DNA of 64,000 nucleotides from Brachionus manjavacas (lineage: Eukaryota > Rotifera > Eurotatoria > Ploima > Brachionidae). The position numbers and the translations under genes were made by a program. Positions 12,682 to 23,812 of the stretch are shown here, one piece after another. Location: assembly GCA_019054805.1 (NCBI GenBank), contig JAHQIY010000002.1, positions 2,108,001 to 2,172,000 on the forward strand. Direction: 5' to 3'. Under the pieces are notes generated by a model that was not told where the DNA came from, ran no database searches, and saw only the letters and a list, made by a program, of their open reading frames with translations. Each line of letters begins with the position of its first letter. Position 1 is the first letter of the stretch.

Positions 12682-13755
12682 ATGAATTTTGATTTAGCAA
12701 AAATAGAAAAAAATTCCCTTGATTCTATTAACAAAAATTCAATAAATTCATTTGATTTTATTGATGGCAAATTAATTTCATGCTGTGAATCAGAGCTGAA
12801 CATTTTAAATTTTCAAACCGGAGCCAAGTCAAACATTTATTCTGTTGTCGATGAAGAAGAAGAACTAGGATGTTTCAAGATTTTCCAACAAGACAAATTA
12901 TTTTTATCAAATGAGAATACAATTCAATTATTTGATTTAAATTTTTCGAAACAAATAAATAAATTCAAATTTTCAAAAGATACAATCAACTCAATTAAAA
13001 TTGCCAAACAAGACAATATTTTAGCTTGCTGTGATGATTCGGGCGAGATAAAACTTTTAGACATCCGGACTCAGTCCAGCGAACCAAGTCTTTCTCTTCG
13101 CAAAAGTCTCAACCAGCATGACAACATTTGCTATGCATTGGAATTTCACCCGACGAATGAACACGAGCTTTTTAGCGGATCATTTGACTGCACATTCATA
13201 AAATGGGACATCCGGTTTCACAAGAAAAATTCCAAAAAGCCATTTGTCAAAAAAGTAGCTGTAAGTGATGAAATACAAAAGTTAATCCAAATTGAAAAAG
13301 ATGATGCAGACATGTTGTCTTCTATGACCCCTTCATTTATCCATTCTCTTTATTTTACCGAGCTACAAGAAAATAAAACAGGATTGATGTGTGGCATTGA
13401 AAACGGATATGTCATGTTGTTTGATTCAGAAAGCTGTAAATTAATCCATGGAAAACAGATTACTAATAATTTGGCAGTGAGTCAATTTACTAAATTCGAA
13501 ACAATAGATAACAAAAACTTAATCGTCACTAGTGGTGATTCAAAATTAATTGAATTTATCTATCTAAATAAAGAAGATGATAATTTTAAAAATAAAACTA
13601 ATTTGAAATTTGAAATTAGAAAATTTGAAAAATCAATTATCCAGCATAGCAAGAAAGTTAATTGTGTTAAATATAAAGACCAAAAGTTATATTTGTCTGA
13701 CACTTCCAATGACATTACTATTTATAACTGTGAAAATTTATTGAATAAATCTTAA
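12682..13755 (+). CDS. WDR53: WD40-repeat protein, WDR53-like
   Basis: Single exon, 357 aa from ATG 12682 to TAA. The protein has weak WD40 blades throughout. The best are CDDSGEIKLLDIR (117-129), followed by QHDNICYALEFHP and SGSFDCTFIKWDIR (165-178), then PSFIHSLYF and a last blade with HSKKVNCVKYKDQ..LYLSDTSNDITIYN. The block DDSG.IK.LD - H.NIC...F.P - S...D....W and the terminal H..KVN.......L.....I.IY closely follow the layout of WDR53, a predicted substrate receptor of CUL4-DDB1 ubiquitin ligases. Length matches (human 358 aa). The acidic loop EEEE near residue 60 is lineage-specific. Function beyond a beta-propeller scaffold is inferred from the family. It is convergent with the CEBPZ gene. 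Confidence 0.72.
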   Translation: MNFDLAKIEKNSLDSINKNSINSFDFIDGKLISCCESELNILNFQTGAKSNIYSVVDEEEELGCFKIFQQDKLFLSNENTIQLFDLNFSKQINKFKFSKDTINSIKIAKQDNILACCDDSGEIKLLDIRTQSSEPSLSLRKSLNQHDNICYALEFHPTNEHELFSGSFDCTFIKWDIRFHKKNSKKPFVKKVAVSDEIQKLIQIEKDDADMLSSMTPSFIHSLYFTELQENKTGLMCGIENGYVMLFDSESCKLIHGKQITNNLAVSQFTKFETIDNKNLIVTSGDSKLIEFIYLNKEDDNFKNKTNLKFEIRKFEKSIIQHSKKVNCVKYKDQKLYLSDTSNDITIYNCENLLNKS

Positions 13756-14189
13756 AGAATTGTATTATTTTAATTAATTTATTTTATTCAGTATTAATGT
13801 TTCAGAAAAATATTTTTTTATCACAAAATATGATCTGAACTTTTTTCGGGCTTGTACAAAACTCAAATGTCCGAACAATTTTTGTGCAAGTCAAAGTAAT
13901 GACTTGGAATTTAAATTTTTTTTTAAGTCCAAAATTTGACTTGTTTGAAAAATTTAAAAAGAAAAATTCATGATTTTTACTTTACTTTTAAACAAGTTCG
14001 ATTTTTTAGCTAAATTTTCTGATCTAGACTTGTATTTTTGAATTTGTCAAAGGAAAATATTAAATTCAACATAATTCTTTAGTTTTTATTTTTCATAAGT
14101 CTTTTTAAATGTGACATTTAAATTAAATTAAACTGTATTTCTTTTAAAATTTTATTTCATCAAGTGAAAACAACCGAAAATAAAGTTTA
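13756..14189. other. Spacer between convergent WDR53 and CEBPZ genes
   Basis: AT-rich 3' flanks of both genes. No open frame, repeat or RNA gene seen. Confidence 0.5.
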
Positions 14190-17100
14190 TTATTTTTTAA
14201 TTTTTTTCTTTTTATTAATGGAAGAATTTTTGGCAATTTTACCAATTTTTCCATTTTTAGTTTTAGCCTTATTTCCCATTTTTTTCCCTTTTTTCCATCC
14301 TTTTGCGTTCTTCGGATCGTTGCGGTCCATTTCCCATTGTAATTGTTTTGGATCAGCTCTATCTTTGTTCGATATTGATCCAACACCAAGTTCATCGTAA
14401 CGTGCCGACTCGTTCACTAAATCGGTAAATTCGTCAGCTGCTGCAAAAAGATTGCTCAAATCTTCTTTAGATCTATAAGAAAAAATTTCCAAAAAAATTA
14501 ATTTTTCAAGTTAAATTTGTTTAATTGCCTTTTTTTTGGTTTTTTATCTAAAAATATATCATCATCAATATCATCCAAATCCATGTCTTCCTCATTCATT
14601 GCATTTTCAAATTCTTTGTCGTCAAAATCTTCCATTAAGTCGTCGTCATCAAAATCTGAACTATCACTGCTAGCTTCTTGTTTTTTCTTTTTCTTTTTGT
14701 TTTTACTCAAACCACTTAATAAATTATTAATTCATAAAAGGAATTGATTTCTTAATGAATTACTCGGCAAAATCTAATGTAAAATTATCATTAGGATCAG
14801 CACCATCAACTTCTGTCTTCATTAAATATGCATCAAATTCAGAATCGGACACGCTTTCTGCATCGGACACAATTTCATGATCAGCTGGATTTTTTTTGGA
14901 CTCTTGAGCCTTGTGATAACTGGAAAAATAAATAAATTTTAAAAAACATTTCATTTGTTCTAGTTTACTTGTAAAATATTTTTTCATCTTCAGGAATTTT
15001 TGATGGATCAAGTTTAAGGTATTCTTTACTATTGACTGGCATACCTTTAATAGTCGATTTTTGAATAGATCTATTCGGCTGAAATACCGATTTTTTAGTC
15101 TTTTTATTATCTTTAGATCGTTTGGGATTTTTGAATACAAAACGATCTAAAAAGTGAATTAAAGTAAAATCTTCCATCGGGTCACCATCATATTCAACTG
15201 TTTCCCCCTTTGAAAATTTTAAAAATTTATTTTTTTTCCTTTAAATTTAATTACATTCATCAATTTATTAGCATATACAACCACTGTTGGATGATAATGT
15301 TTAGAGTAGAGAAGAAGCTCATAGGTAAGTGTTTTATCAGCACCTGAATAGAGCGGATTTCTCTCGTGATAATCATATTTGTCGTGTTTCTTGAATACAA
15401 TATTTTTTTTGTGTATCCAGGAATTGTTCTTTTTCTCTTCACTTTCGCCATTGGTGTCAGTGATGTCCTCTTTGTCGGATTCGTCTTTTACATCAACGAA
15501 TCTTTCTTCATCATCATCATCATCATTAAATTTATTGTTTTCGCCATTATCAATTGAATTTCGAATCAGTGCAGAATGATCAAGCTGAATAATGCTCTTT
15601 TTGGACTTGATTAATTCTGAAATCAAGATAAATGAACCGCAAATAAATGGCGGACTTTGATTTAGACAAATTTGAAGCAAACGTTTTACAAATGCCTTTT
15701 GAAAATTAAATTAAAAAAAAATGCTGCTATTTCTATTTACTTTTAGTCTTGGCAAGGCTTCATCTTTGATCAATGAATTAAATATTAGATTTAGAAAAAA
15801 TGTCTGCTTAGAGGTGTTTTTGCATTCTAAATCGAACATTTTCCGATACAAAGCATTGTAATACCGATTGACCAAATCTTCTCGAGATTCGACCACTTGA
15901 TTCAAAAGTGCAAGTGCTTGCATTGATACGCTAAATGGTGTTATGTGTACCAGTTTGAATATAGTGTTCAGATTATTATCTATTTCTTGACCATCCACTA
16001 AAAATTTATTTAATTTAAATCTTAGAAAATGAGACTAAATTATTGAAAATTACTCTTGGCATATTTGTAAGCTCGATTGACTCCGGTCAATAGAGCACTT
16101 AGCATTCTTGAATCAACTTCTTTATTTTTGACAAATTTCTTTTGATAAAGAAATAAAAAAATTTCTTTTTCAGTAAATATTAAAATTTTACTTTAAAAAA
16201 TGAAAAATAAATAATCAAAAGTCGATTGGCAACTTCTAAGTCCTGCTTTTGAAGAATCATTTGATTCATACAACAAAATCCGTAATATCTAATTAATAAA
16301 TTTGAATTTTTTTCTCAATTATTGTTTGTTTAATTAATTACTGTGCCCTCGAACTGATATTTTGCCGACTAACTAATCTCTCTATTTCTACCAAAACGTC
16401 TTTTTTCATTTTTGGACACCTTGTTACTGGAAAAAATGAGACTTTCGAATAGAAAAATCAATAGATTAAAATTTACACAAATTTTTGATTTGATAAATAA
16501 TTCTGGACGAAACTTGATGATCAGGATCACCAAGTTTGTTGACAACACTGTCGAGTATAACTTTTTGCTGTTCGTAATGATTTATTATCAATAGATCAGT
16601 TAATACACTGGAAACTTTGAATTTAGTAGTTGCCATAGTGTCTTGGAACACAAGCTTCCAGAAATCAATTTATAAAAAATGTTCAAAAATTTTATTAAAA
16701 ATTTACTTGTAACGCTTTTAAAAAATTTGTATATTTAACTTTTAGGAGAGATTCAAAGTACCACAAAACCAGACGCTTTTCTCTGAGCGTTTTATCATCA
16801 TTAAGAGAATTTAGATAGTCGAAAGGATGCTTTTAAAAATGAATAATTAAAGGTTTTTTTTTTAAATTTATAATTATTTTTAAATTACTTCATGGAAACT
16901 ATGAAGGACTCTTTTTGGAAGAAGAAAATTTCCAAAAATGTCTTTTAAAGCATCGATTGCTAGCATACATTCTCTTTTTTTGCTCAATTTAACCGATTGA
17001 ATTAAGCTTTCGACGGCGCTTAAGTTATGTAAAGCGCTGTCTTGTATTAAGAGACTATTAGCTGATATTTTGTCTCCTATTGTGCCGTTTTGAAGAACAG

Positions 17101-17415
17101 TTTTTATCCAATTTTGATCCGATTTATTAGTTTTTTCACGATCTTAAATTATTAAATTAGATGAATTTTTTCAAACCTCTTGATCAATCTATATACATTT
17201 AGCATAATTTTGAATATCCTGTTCATAAAGTTGTTTAGCTTCATTACGAAAAAGATGGACCTTTTCTAAATCCTTAATGGGTTCAAAATTTTCCGGCTCT
17301 TTTTTGAACTAAAATAATTTTTTCATTTACATTCATAGAAATTTTTTTTTTCCTGTTTTCGTACCTTGTGTTCGTACCATTTTTTTCCAGGTTCCACAAT
17401 CAGTTTAATTTCCAT
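14190..17415 (-). CDS. CEBPZ: CEBPZ / NOC1 (MAK21) ribosome-biogenesis factor
   Basis: Fourteen exons on the minus strand: 17415-17365, 17308-17197, 17142-16889, 16829-16707, 16654-16477, 16426-16342, 16288-16192, 16138-16054, 15997-15741, 15695-15255, 15207-14969, 14919-14764, 14714-14529 and 14472-14190. They sum to 848 codons plus stop with all phases consistent. The CBF/Mak21 domain is plain: VVNKLGDPDHQV, NISSRAQYYGFC, SRMLSALLTGVNRAY, RYYNALYRKM, SPPFICGSFILISEL, RNPLYSGAD, GDPMEDFTLIHFLDRFV, GMPVNSKEYL. An acidic block (DDDDLMEDFDDKEFENAMNE) and the end SNLFAAADEFTDLV..QLQWE, then a Lys-rich nucleolar tail, also match CEBPZ. It acts in early nucleolar assembly of the 60S subunit with NOC2. 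The shorter N terminus (human protein 1054 aa) and a GC donor in the last intron (14473-14528) are unusual. Confidence 0.93.
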
Positions 17416-18129
17416 TTTTAATTTTCTTTTGAAAAATGAAAAAATTTGAATATAATTATTTTATGAGTAGAAGAATAAAGAACGCACATGTCTTAAGAGA
17501 AACTAATGCAAATTTTTTAAAAAGTATGAAAAAGTTTAGTTAAGAATGTTATTAACTACAAAAATGTATATAGGGCTTTCAAAAATGTCTTGAAGGCATC
17601 AAAAACCTTTTAATTTATAATTTTTTGTTTTATTTTTTTTTGAGATAATCATTAAAACATTAATTCTAAAAAAATAGACACTTTTACTTTGAAAAGAATA
17701 CAAAAGATCAATTTTGATTTACAAGATGGACGTCTTTTTTAGTAATGGAATAAACCAATTTTTTTATTTAGTTCTGAAGAGTCAATAATCGACTTATAAT
17801 GAAAAATCAAAAATTGTTAATTTTATATAAAATATTTTTGACTTTCTATTGTAAATTTTTGCAAAAAGTAACAAAAGGAATTAGTTTTTTATCTAAATTT
17901 CTAATTTCCAGTATGGTTTACCTGGTTTGTTTTATTAAGGATCGAAAAGATTTTGGTATTGATGAAAATTTTAATTTTAAATATAATTATTTTTACTATT
18001 TTTTTTTAATTCTATCAGTAAAGTCACGAATTATTTTAGCAAGACAAATTTAAAGCCATTAAAAAAATCGTTTTAATGAAATTCTTTTATTTTTAAAAAT
18101 AAAATATTTACTAAATATTTAATTTAAAA
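17416..18129. other. Divergent promoter region between CEBPZ and MED11
   Basis: The two genes point away from each other with 714 bp between start codons, so both promoters must lie here. No classical element is distinct in the T/A-rich sequence. An 84-codon frame at 17799-18053 is low-complexity and I do not count it as a gene. Confidence 0.45.
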
Positions 18130-18693
18130 ATGTACCAGCAAGGAAATCCACAAATGATGCAAGGTGGACAAATGCCAGTCAATCGAAATATGATGCCTTC
18201 TCAGGGTCAGCCCGGAATGGAATACGCTAGCTCTTATTATAATCAGTATCCAAATCAGCCGCCACCTCATCCTCCTTTTGTTCAACAACAAGTCATGCCG
18301 CAGCAAATTCATCGGGATGAAGCTTTATTTAAATTAAAGCGACTCGATGAAATAAATTCAAATATATCCAAAATATCTCAGTTGTTAATTCAATTTTTTG
18401 ATGAACTTACCAAAGACAAACAGCAATCGAACAGAGTGAAACAGACCAAGATTATTTTTGAAGATTTTTTGAAACATTTGAAAAAAATTGAAACTGATTT
18501 ACTGAGTGAAATTGGCCATCTGACCATGGCATCGACTGGACAACCTCATGAAGGTTCCATTTATGGTGCACGAAAAGATTTTGATCTCGGAAAAATGCAT
18601 TTAAATCTTGTAATAGCTCAATTAGCTTCGCTTAGGGAAACTCTTGATTCCCCGACACTACCTCAAAATGAGGATTCCGAAGAAGAAATGTAA
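18130..18693 (+). CDS. MED11: Mediator complex subunit 11
   Basis: Single exon, 187 aa. Residues 1-60 are a Gln/Met/Pro-rich disordered extension absent from the 117-aa human protein. Residues 63-172 hold the MED11 fold: LKRLDEINSNISKISQLLIQ, then a helix with LKKIETDLLSEIGHLTMAST and the hallmark TGQPHEGSIYGARKD (136-150), then a last helix ending in SLRETL. MED11 pairs with MED22 in the Mediator head and helps recruit TFIIH and RNA polymerase II. An acidic end (EDSEEEM) closes the protein. AATAAA at 18730-18735 serves as a likely poly(A) signal and overlaps the 3' region of the convergent gene that ends 74 bp downstream. Confidence 0.92.
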   Translation: MYQQGNPQMMQGGQMPVNRNMMPSQGQPGMEYASSYYNQYPNQPPPHPPFVQQQVMPQQIHRDEALFKLKRLDEINSNISKISQLLIQFFDELTKDKQQSNRVKQTKIIFEDFLKHLKKIETDLLSEIGHLTMASTGQPHEGSIYGARKDFDLGKMHLNLVIAQLASLRETLDSPTLPQNEDSEEEM

Positions 18694-18729
18694 AAACATA
18701 ATTTTTTTTAAATATATTTATTTTTAAAC

Positions 18730-18735
18730 AATAAA
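18730..18735 (+). terminator. Poly(A) signal AATAAA for MED11
   Basis: Lies 37 bp past the MED11 stop, inside the 74-bp gap to the stop of the opposite-strand gene, so the two 3'UTRs must nearly meet or overlap. Confidence 0.5.
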
Positions 18736-18767
18736 ATTCGTAAAATTTACAATTAATTTAATAAAAT

Positions 18768-20676
18768 TTAATTTCCCAAATCTTCATCTTGTTCCTCATC
18801 GTCATCTTCGTCATCCTCATCGTCTATCATATCATCAGCTTGGCTATCACTTCTTTTCATTGCTCCTCTTCCATACCCATAGCCAAAACTATCTGCTTTA
18901 TATGATCCTGTAATATGCTCTTCATCTCCACTACTTAAAATCATTTCTTGTAATGGCTTCGAAAGTCCTTTTTCTAATTCTTGAACTAAAAAAAATTATC
19001 ATTTATTTATTTTTTCCAATTTATTTTTACTCATGGGCATAAATCGAACATCGCGTCCACACTCCAACCAAGCTTTGGACATGGTGTTCAAGTGTTGATC
19101 GTATTCTTGTCGCGCTTGCTTCAAACAGTACACTAGCCGTTCTGCATGTTTTGCGTCCTCACGGCTAAAAAAGGTGTAATGCACTACACCTTTGCGCAAT
19201 CTATCCATATATGTCTGTAAATTTGGCGGAAAGTCTACGTTTATGATGTAATTCAGATCCGGAATATTGATTTCTAAACCAATATTTTTAAATGTGGTCA
19301 TGATTGCATTGGGCGTACAAACAAAAACTTAAAAAGAAAAAAAAATTTAAAAATTTAATTTCTTAAAATTTTATTCATTTACGGTGTTCTTCTTTGCGAA
19401 AATCTAAAACTTCCAAGTCCAACTGTCGCTTAAGCTCGAAGTTTAGGTTTAAGCAATTTTCTTTGTCTTTAGCATAAATCAAAATTTTACAATCTCTATC
19501 TGCTGTTAGTTTATCAACCAAGTCAACTAATCTGATTACAGAAAGTTGAAATTTTTATTATACTTTTATTTTTTTAGTTAAAAATGAATACTTGCCGACT
19601 AGCTTTTAAATGTTTGTCACATAGTTCTACAATTTGTTTTATTTCATCGTCTGCGGACTCTTTGTCATGATGCATCTCAAAAAATATACAATTTTTGACG
19701 AATTCGTCACCTTGTCTTTGAATGCCGCTGGGAACCAATCGGCTAAATACCGCAGTTTGCCTATCCGTCTAAGTAAAACTTTTTATTAATCATTTTTTAA
19801 GCTGAATTTGATTTAAACCCTTAAATATTCGACTATGTCTTTAACAAAATCCATCGTTTGACTTTTTCTGAATTGAATGTACTCATCAATAATCAGAAAA
19901 GAAATATGAGACAGATCTACTAAATTTTGATTTTCGTTTATAATTTCGAGTAAACGAGTTGGATTAGCAATCATGAGATCATAGGCTGGAAAGAATATTA
20001 CTTATAAATTAAAAATTTTGTTTAAAAAAAAAAATTACATTCTTTTAAGTTTCCTATTTGAGTGTTTTTGTTCTCACTTTCATAAACACAAACGGGTTTA
20101 ATCTGAGCCGAGTCTAGATATGGTCTTATAATAGATAGTATATCATCCTTGGATGGTTGATGCGGTGTTAAAATCATTGCACATGGACCTTTCTTGTCCA
20201 AATATGCATGCTGATTTTTGATGTGAACAATGAGAGGAAAAGCGTACTAAAAAATGTATAAATAAAAGCATATTTTTGAATTTAAAGTACCCCAAAATGT
20301 TTGCCATAGCTGGAATTACTGACAGCAATCAAGTCTCTTCCACTTAAGAGAATCGGCCAGCACAAACACTGAAAAGCGGTCAATTTTGGGTAGGTTCTGT
20401 CTTCATTTATGAAAATTTCGGAAATAAATTCTTAAAATTGATTAGAAAATGTTTATTCAAGGCGGTTTATTAATAAAATTTAATTTACCCGGAAAATTCG
20501 CATGTTCAAATTTAAAAAGCGGTCTTGGACATCGAAAACCAGTAAATTTAACTTCATGAACGTCAAGAAATTTTTCAGTATCAAACTAAAAAAAAAAAGA
20601 TAATTTTGTTCGAATTTAATTAGAAATTTTATTTTACCCATTTTCGCTTTTTAACCTCATCATGCTCTACATACAT
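18768..20676 (-). CDS. DDX5/DDX17-derived DEAD-box protein with degenerate catalytic motifs
   Basis: Nine exons: 20676-20638, 20585-20489, 20430-20291, 20246-20039, 19985-19819, 19768-19596, 19531-19383, 19327-19031 and 18985-18768, giving 495 aa. Overall layout follows DDX5/p68: FTGFRCPRPLFKFEHANFP, a Q-motif LTAFQ (Gln66), WPILLSGRDLIAV, YAFPLIVHI, RTDRQTAVFS, ILIYAKDKENC, IINVDFP and HYTFFS. The enzyme motifs are lost: Walker A GSGKT reads SYGKH (86-90), PTRELA reads TPHQPS, DEAD reads DEYI (195-198), SAT reads SRL (226-228), TDVASRGLD reads TFKNIGLEI, and HRIGRTAR is reduced to DRLRK. The tail has a Gly/Tyr patch and a long Asp/Glu run. ATP hydrolysis is unlikely; an RNA- or protein-binding scaffold role is possible. 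Intact exon phases argue that it is a maintained gene. One intron has a GC donor (19532-19595). Confidence 0.85.
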
Positions 20677-20841
20677 TTCCTCTTATCTTTTTTTTTTACG
20701 GGTTTAAGTTTAACAAAAAAAAACAAGATTTGAACTAAATTTGCCTTTCTAATTTAAATAAAATATTTTGAAATTTTTTTGTTATTTAGAGTATATAATA
20801 TTTTGTTATCTTAGTTTCTCAAATCGACGCCGATTGCGAAA
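20677..20841. promoter_or_regulatory. Bidirectional promoter between the DEAD-like gene and the POGLUT2-like gene
   Basis: Only 165 bp separate the two divergent start codons. The spacer includes a short GC-richer patch just before the right-hand ATG (tcgacgccgattgcg). The sharing of one promoter is inferred from distance alone. Confidence 0.5.
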
Positions 20842-23312
20842 ATGCTCCTAATAATTATTAGGATAATTTTTTTAAATGGATTTTTGTTTCATGGATCTTC
20901 AACACAAGATTTCAGAATTTATGGTCCAGGTTTAAACGCTAAATTTCAAATGCCAGTTAGATATTTTTTCATTGAAGTCCTAGATTCTGGCTCCCAGAAG
21001 TAATTTTTTTTCGTAAAAATTATTTTAAGCCTACTAAAAAAAAATGACATTTTAAAAAATAAGAAAAAAAAATTCGTATGATTAAAACTAATTCTAAACT
21101 GAGACTGGTTATAGATTGAATTAATCTAATTTTTTTTTGATAATTTATCAAAAAAGAAAAATTTAAAAAATTTTTATATTTATTTTTCTTTATAGAATTT
21201 CTGATAAAAATAGAGTTTATTATTATTATTTATTCAGTGAACGCCACTTAGCCCAATATATTTTAATTATGACTTTTTTTATTTTAGAAAATAAACTATT
21301 AAAATTAAAATAAAACAGATACGAATTTTTAGAAAAAATTACATAGCTTTTTTATAATTTTTATTTAAACAATTAATAGATACTTCAGTAAATAAAATCA
21401 TTTCAATTTTCATTTTTCGAGAAAAAATTCATTAAGAAGGAATTTAAAATTAGGCTTAAGATTTGATAATGATGATTAAAATTTTTATATAATAAAAAAT
21501 TTACTAGAATTCCATCAATATCCAAAAATTATTTCAAAATATTGTTTTATCATGACCAAAGCCAAAATACATCACTTCGTATTAGACATGAAGTTTTGGA
21601 TAGACACGATGGCGTTTTTATTGTTCGCTTTCGTATTTATCAAAATTACCAAAACCTTGTTATAGTCGTCAAAGATAAAGATGATAACCATTTAGATCAA
21701 TCGCCATATAATCTTAAGGGTATTTGATTGTAGATTATGTTCAAAATTTCATTTTTTCCATAAAAGGAGATGTAATCCATGATAATTGCGAATGCATTGA
21801 ACCAAACATATCCGAGTGGTACAACTATATGCAGTGTAATGAGACATATTCTCAGATTTACAGCGATCTAGACCCATTTAAAAAGATTAAAATTGATATG
21901 GACAAGTTCAGAAATGTTATCATCAAAAAGTTCAATCAAAGATTTAGCCAAAGTTTATGCAATTATGTAATAAAAAATAATAAAGTAAAAAAATAATTAA
22001 ATATTTTTAAGTATAATTTTAATTTTTTAAAAAGGTTTATAGGAAATGCTTTGGGGAATATGTGGGCTTTAACGTTTTTGCCGATAATATTTTTCTATCA
22101 TTGGCGCGTAAAGTACAAATTATAAAAAATTTATTTTAAAATAATTATTTAACTTATTTAAAAGGTTAAATTGCCTGATTTAGAATTTTTTATGAATCTA
22201 GGCGATTGGCCACTTAACGAAAAGAGTCAAGGTGTATTGCTACCAATTGTTTCTTGGTGTGGATCAAAAAAAGCTAACGACATGATTTTACCTACTTATG
22301 ACATGACTGAATCAACTCTTGAAATGATGGGTAGGCAAAGTTTGGATATTTTATCGGTTTTGGACTATTCTTTGCCGGAATGGAATTCTAAAATTAACAA
22401 ATCATTTTGGAGAGGGCGCGATTCCAGACAAGAAAGGTTGCGTCTAGTTGATTTGAGTGAAAATCATCCAAACATAATAGATGCAGCGCTCACTAATTTA
22501 TTTTTTTATCGAGAACCTGAGAATTTAAAAAAATATAGTAATTTAACAAAAAGGACCCCTTTTTATGATTTTTTTAAAGTAGACTTTTTAAATTATGATG
22601 ACAAATAATTTTTGTGTAATTATTTTTTCTACTTTAAGTACAAATACCAATTGAATATTGATGGAACTGTTGCTGCCTATAGATTCCCGTATTTGATATC
22701 AGGAAACTCGCTTGTTCTTAAGCAGCAATCTGAATTTTATGAACATTTTTACAATGATTTGGAACCATTTGAACACTATTTGCCAGTTAATCGAGATTTA
22801 AGCAATTTAAAAGAAATGATCGAATGGGCTCTTAATAATGACGCTAAAGTAATCATATTTTATTTTAAAAAAATCTGTAATTGTCATCTATTTCATTAAC
22901 TATTTTTAAAAAGACTGAAGTGTGTCATTAATTAATAAAAATAATTGAATTTAGAAATGACAAAAAAATAGAACTTTTAGGCGTTTATTTTAAAACAAAT
23001 TCTGTGAAATTTTTTTCACAAAGTTAAAAAAAATCTTTGCTTTTAGGCTTATAAAATTGCCAAAAATGCTCAAAACTATGCAAAAGAATACCTTATGCCC
23101 AATCACATATTTTGCTATCATGTCAAATTTTTGATGGTAATTTCTAATGAATATTGAAATAAATTGTTTTAATTTTTTTGTTTTCATAGGCATACGCCGA
23201 TTTATTGATCTCAAATGTTAAAATACAAGAAGGAATGGAGTTGGTAAGACAACCTATCGGCTATGGATGCAACTGCAATCAAGAAAATGCAAATTTTAAA
23301 GCTGAACTATAG
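20842..23312 (+). CDS. POGLUT2: ER protein O-glucosyltransferase, KDELC/POGLUT2-3 family (GT90)
   Basis: Eight exons: 20842-20999, 21508-21719, 21767-21984, 22035-22112, 22165-22578, 22639-22848, 23047-23136 and 23190-23312, for 500 aa (human POGLUT2 502). A hydrophobic signal peptide is followed by a filamin-type Ig domain (IYGPGLNAKFQMPVRYFFIE .. SPYNLKGD) and the CAP10/GT90 domain: MNLGDWPL, WCGS, PTYDMTEST, FWRGRDSRQERLRLV, NIDGTVAAYRFPYL, YEHFYNDLEP. The family transfers glucose to a serine of EGF repeats (Notch and fibrillin) in the ER. The protein ends in KAEL, a KDEL-class retention tetrapeptide. POGLUT2 and POGLUT3 cannot be told apart here. It shares a short upstream region with the DEAD-like gene. 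Introns 1 (508 nt) and 6 (198 nt) are longer than the usual 50 nt. Confidence 0.93.
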
Positions 23313-23812
23313 TTTTTTTTAAGTTTTTTGTACAAATTTTCAATTCTGACTCATTAAATTTTTCAAAGAGATAATTTTTTTTATTTCAAAACCAAAGACA
23401 AATTCTTCTGAATCTAAATTTGCTTACAATGAATAATTATGAATCGTCATGGTCAAATGACTTTAGAAATAACCAAAAATCTAAGCAAAATGTTGATGAC
23501 TTTTTAATGTCCAGATCTTTTTCATTCTTAAACTTATCGCTTAAAATGGTTTTATTTTGTTTGCTTTCAAAAATAAACGTAGCCAAAGCTATATTTAACT
23601 TTTGGTCTCGCAATTCGCGATCTAATTTCTTTTATTCCATCTAAATTAAGAAATCCAAAGACAAGTGCATACCGTCTCATCAAAACATTTAATTAGTCAA
23701 GTCTTTGGAAAAATGCAAATTATTTTTTATTGAGGCCCAATTTTAAAAATATAGGGTTCTACACATTTTCTGCTCTTCTTATTTTTCAAAAAGTTGATGA
23801 TATTTTTTAATT
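23313..23812. other. Spacer between POGLUT2-like gene and the next gene
   Basis: 3' flank and upstream region. A 70-codon frame from about 23430 lacks codon-like texture and I leave it out. No repeat or RNA gene seen. Confidence 0.45.

Noticed and set aside
17799-18053. 84-codon open frame between CEBPZ and MED11
   Set aside because: Translation is Phe/Lys/Ile/Asn-dominated, as expected for AT-rich DNA; no domain or splice partner.
23420-23644. 74-codon open frame between the POGLUT2-like gene and the next gene
   Set aside because: No coding texture, no conserved motif, and no splice sites linking it to either neighbour.
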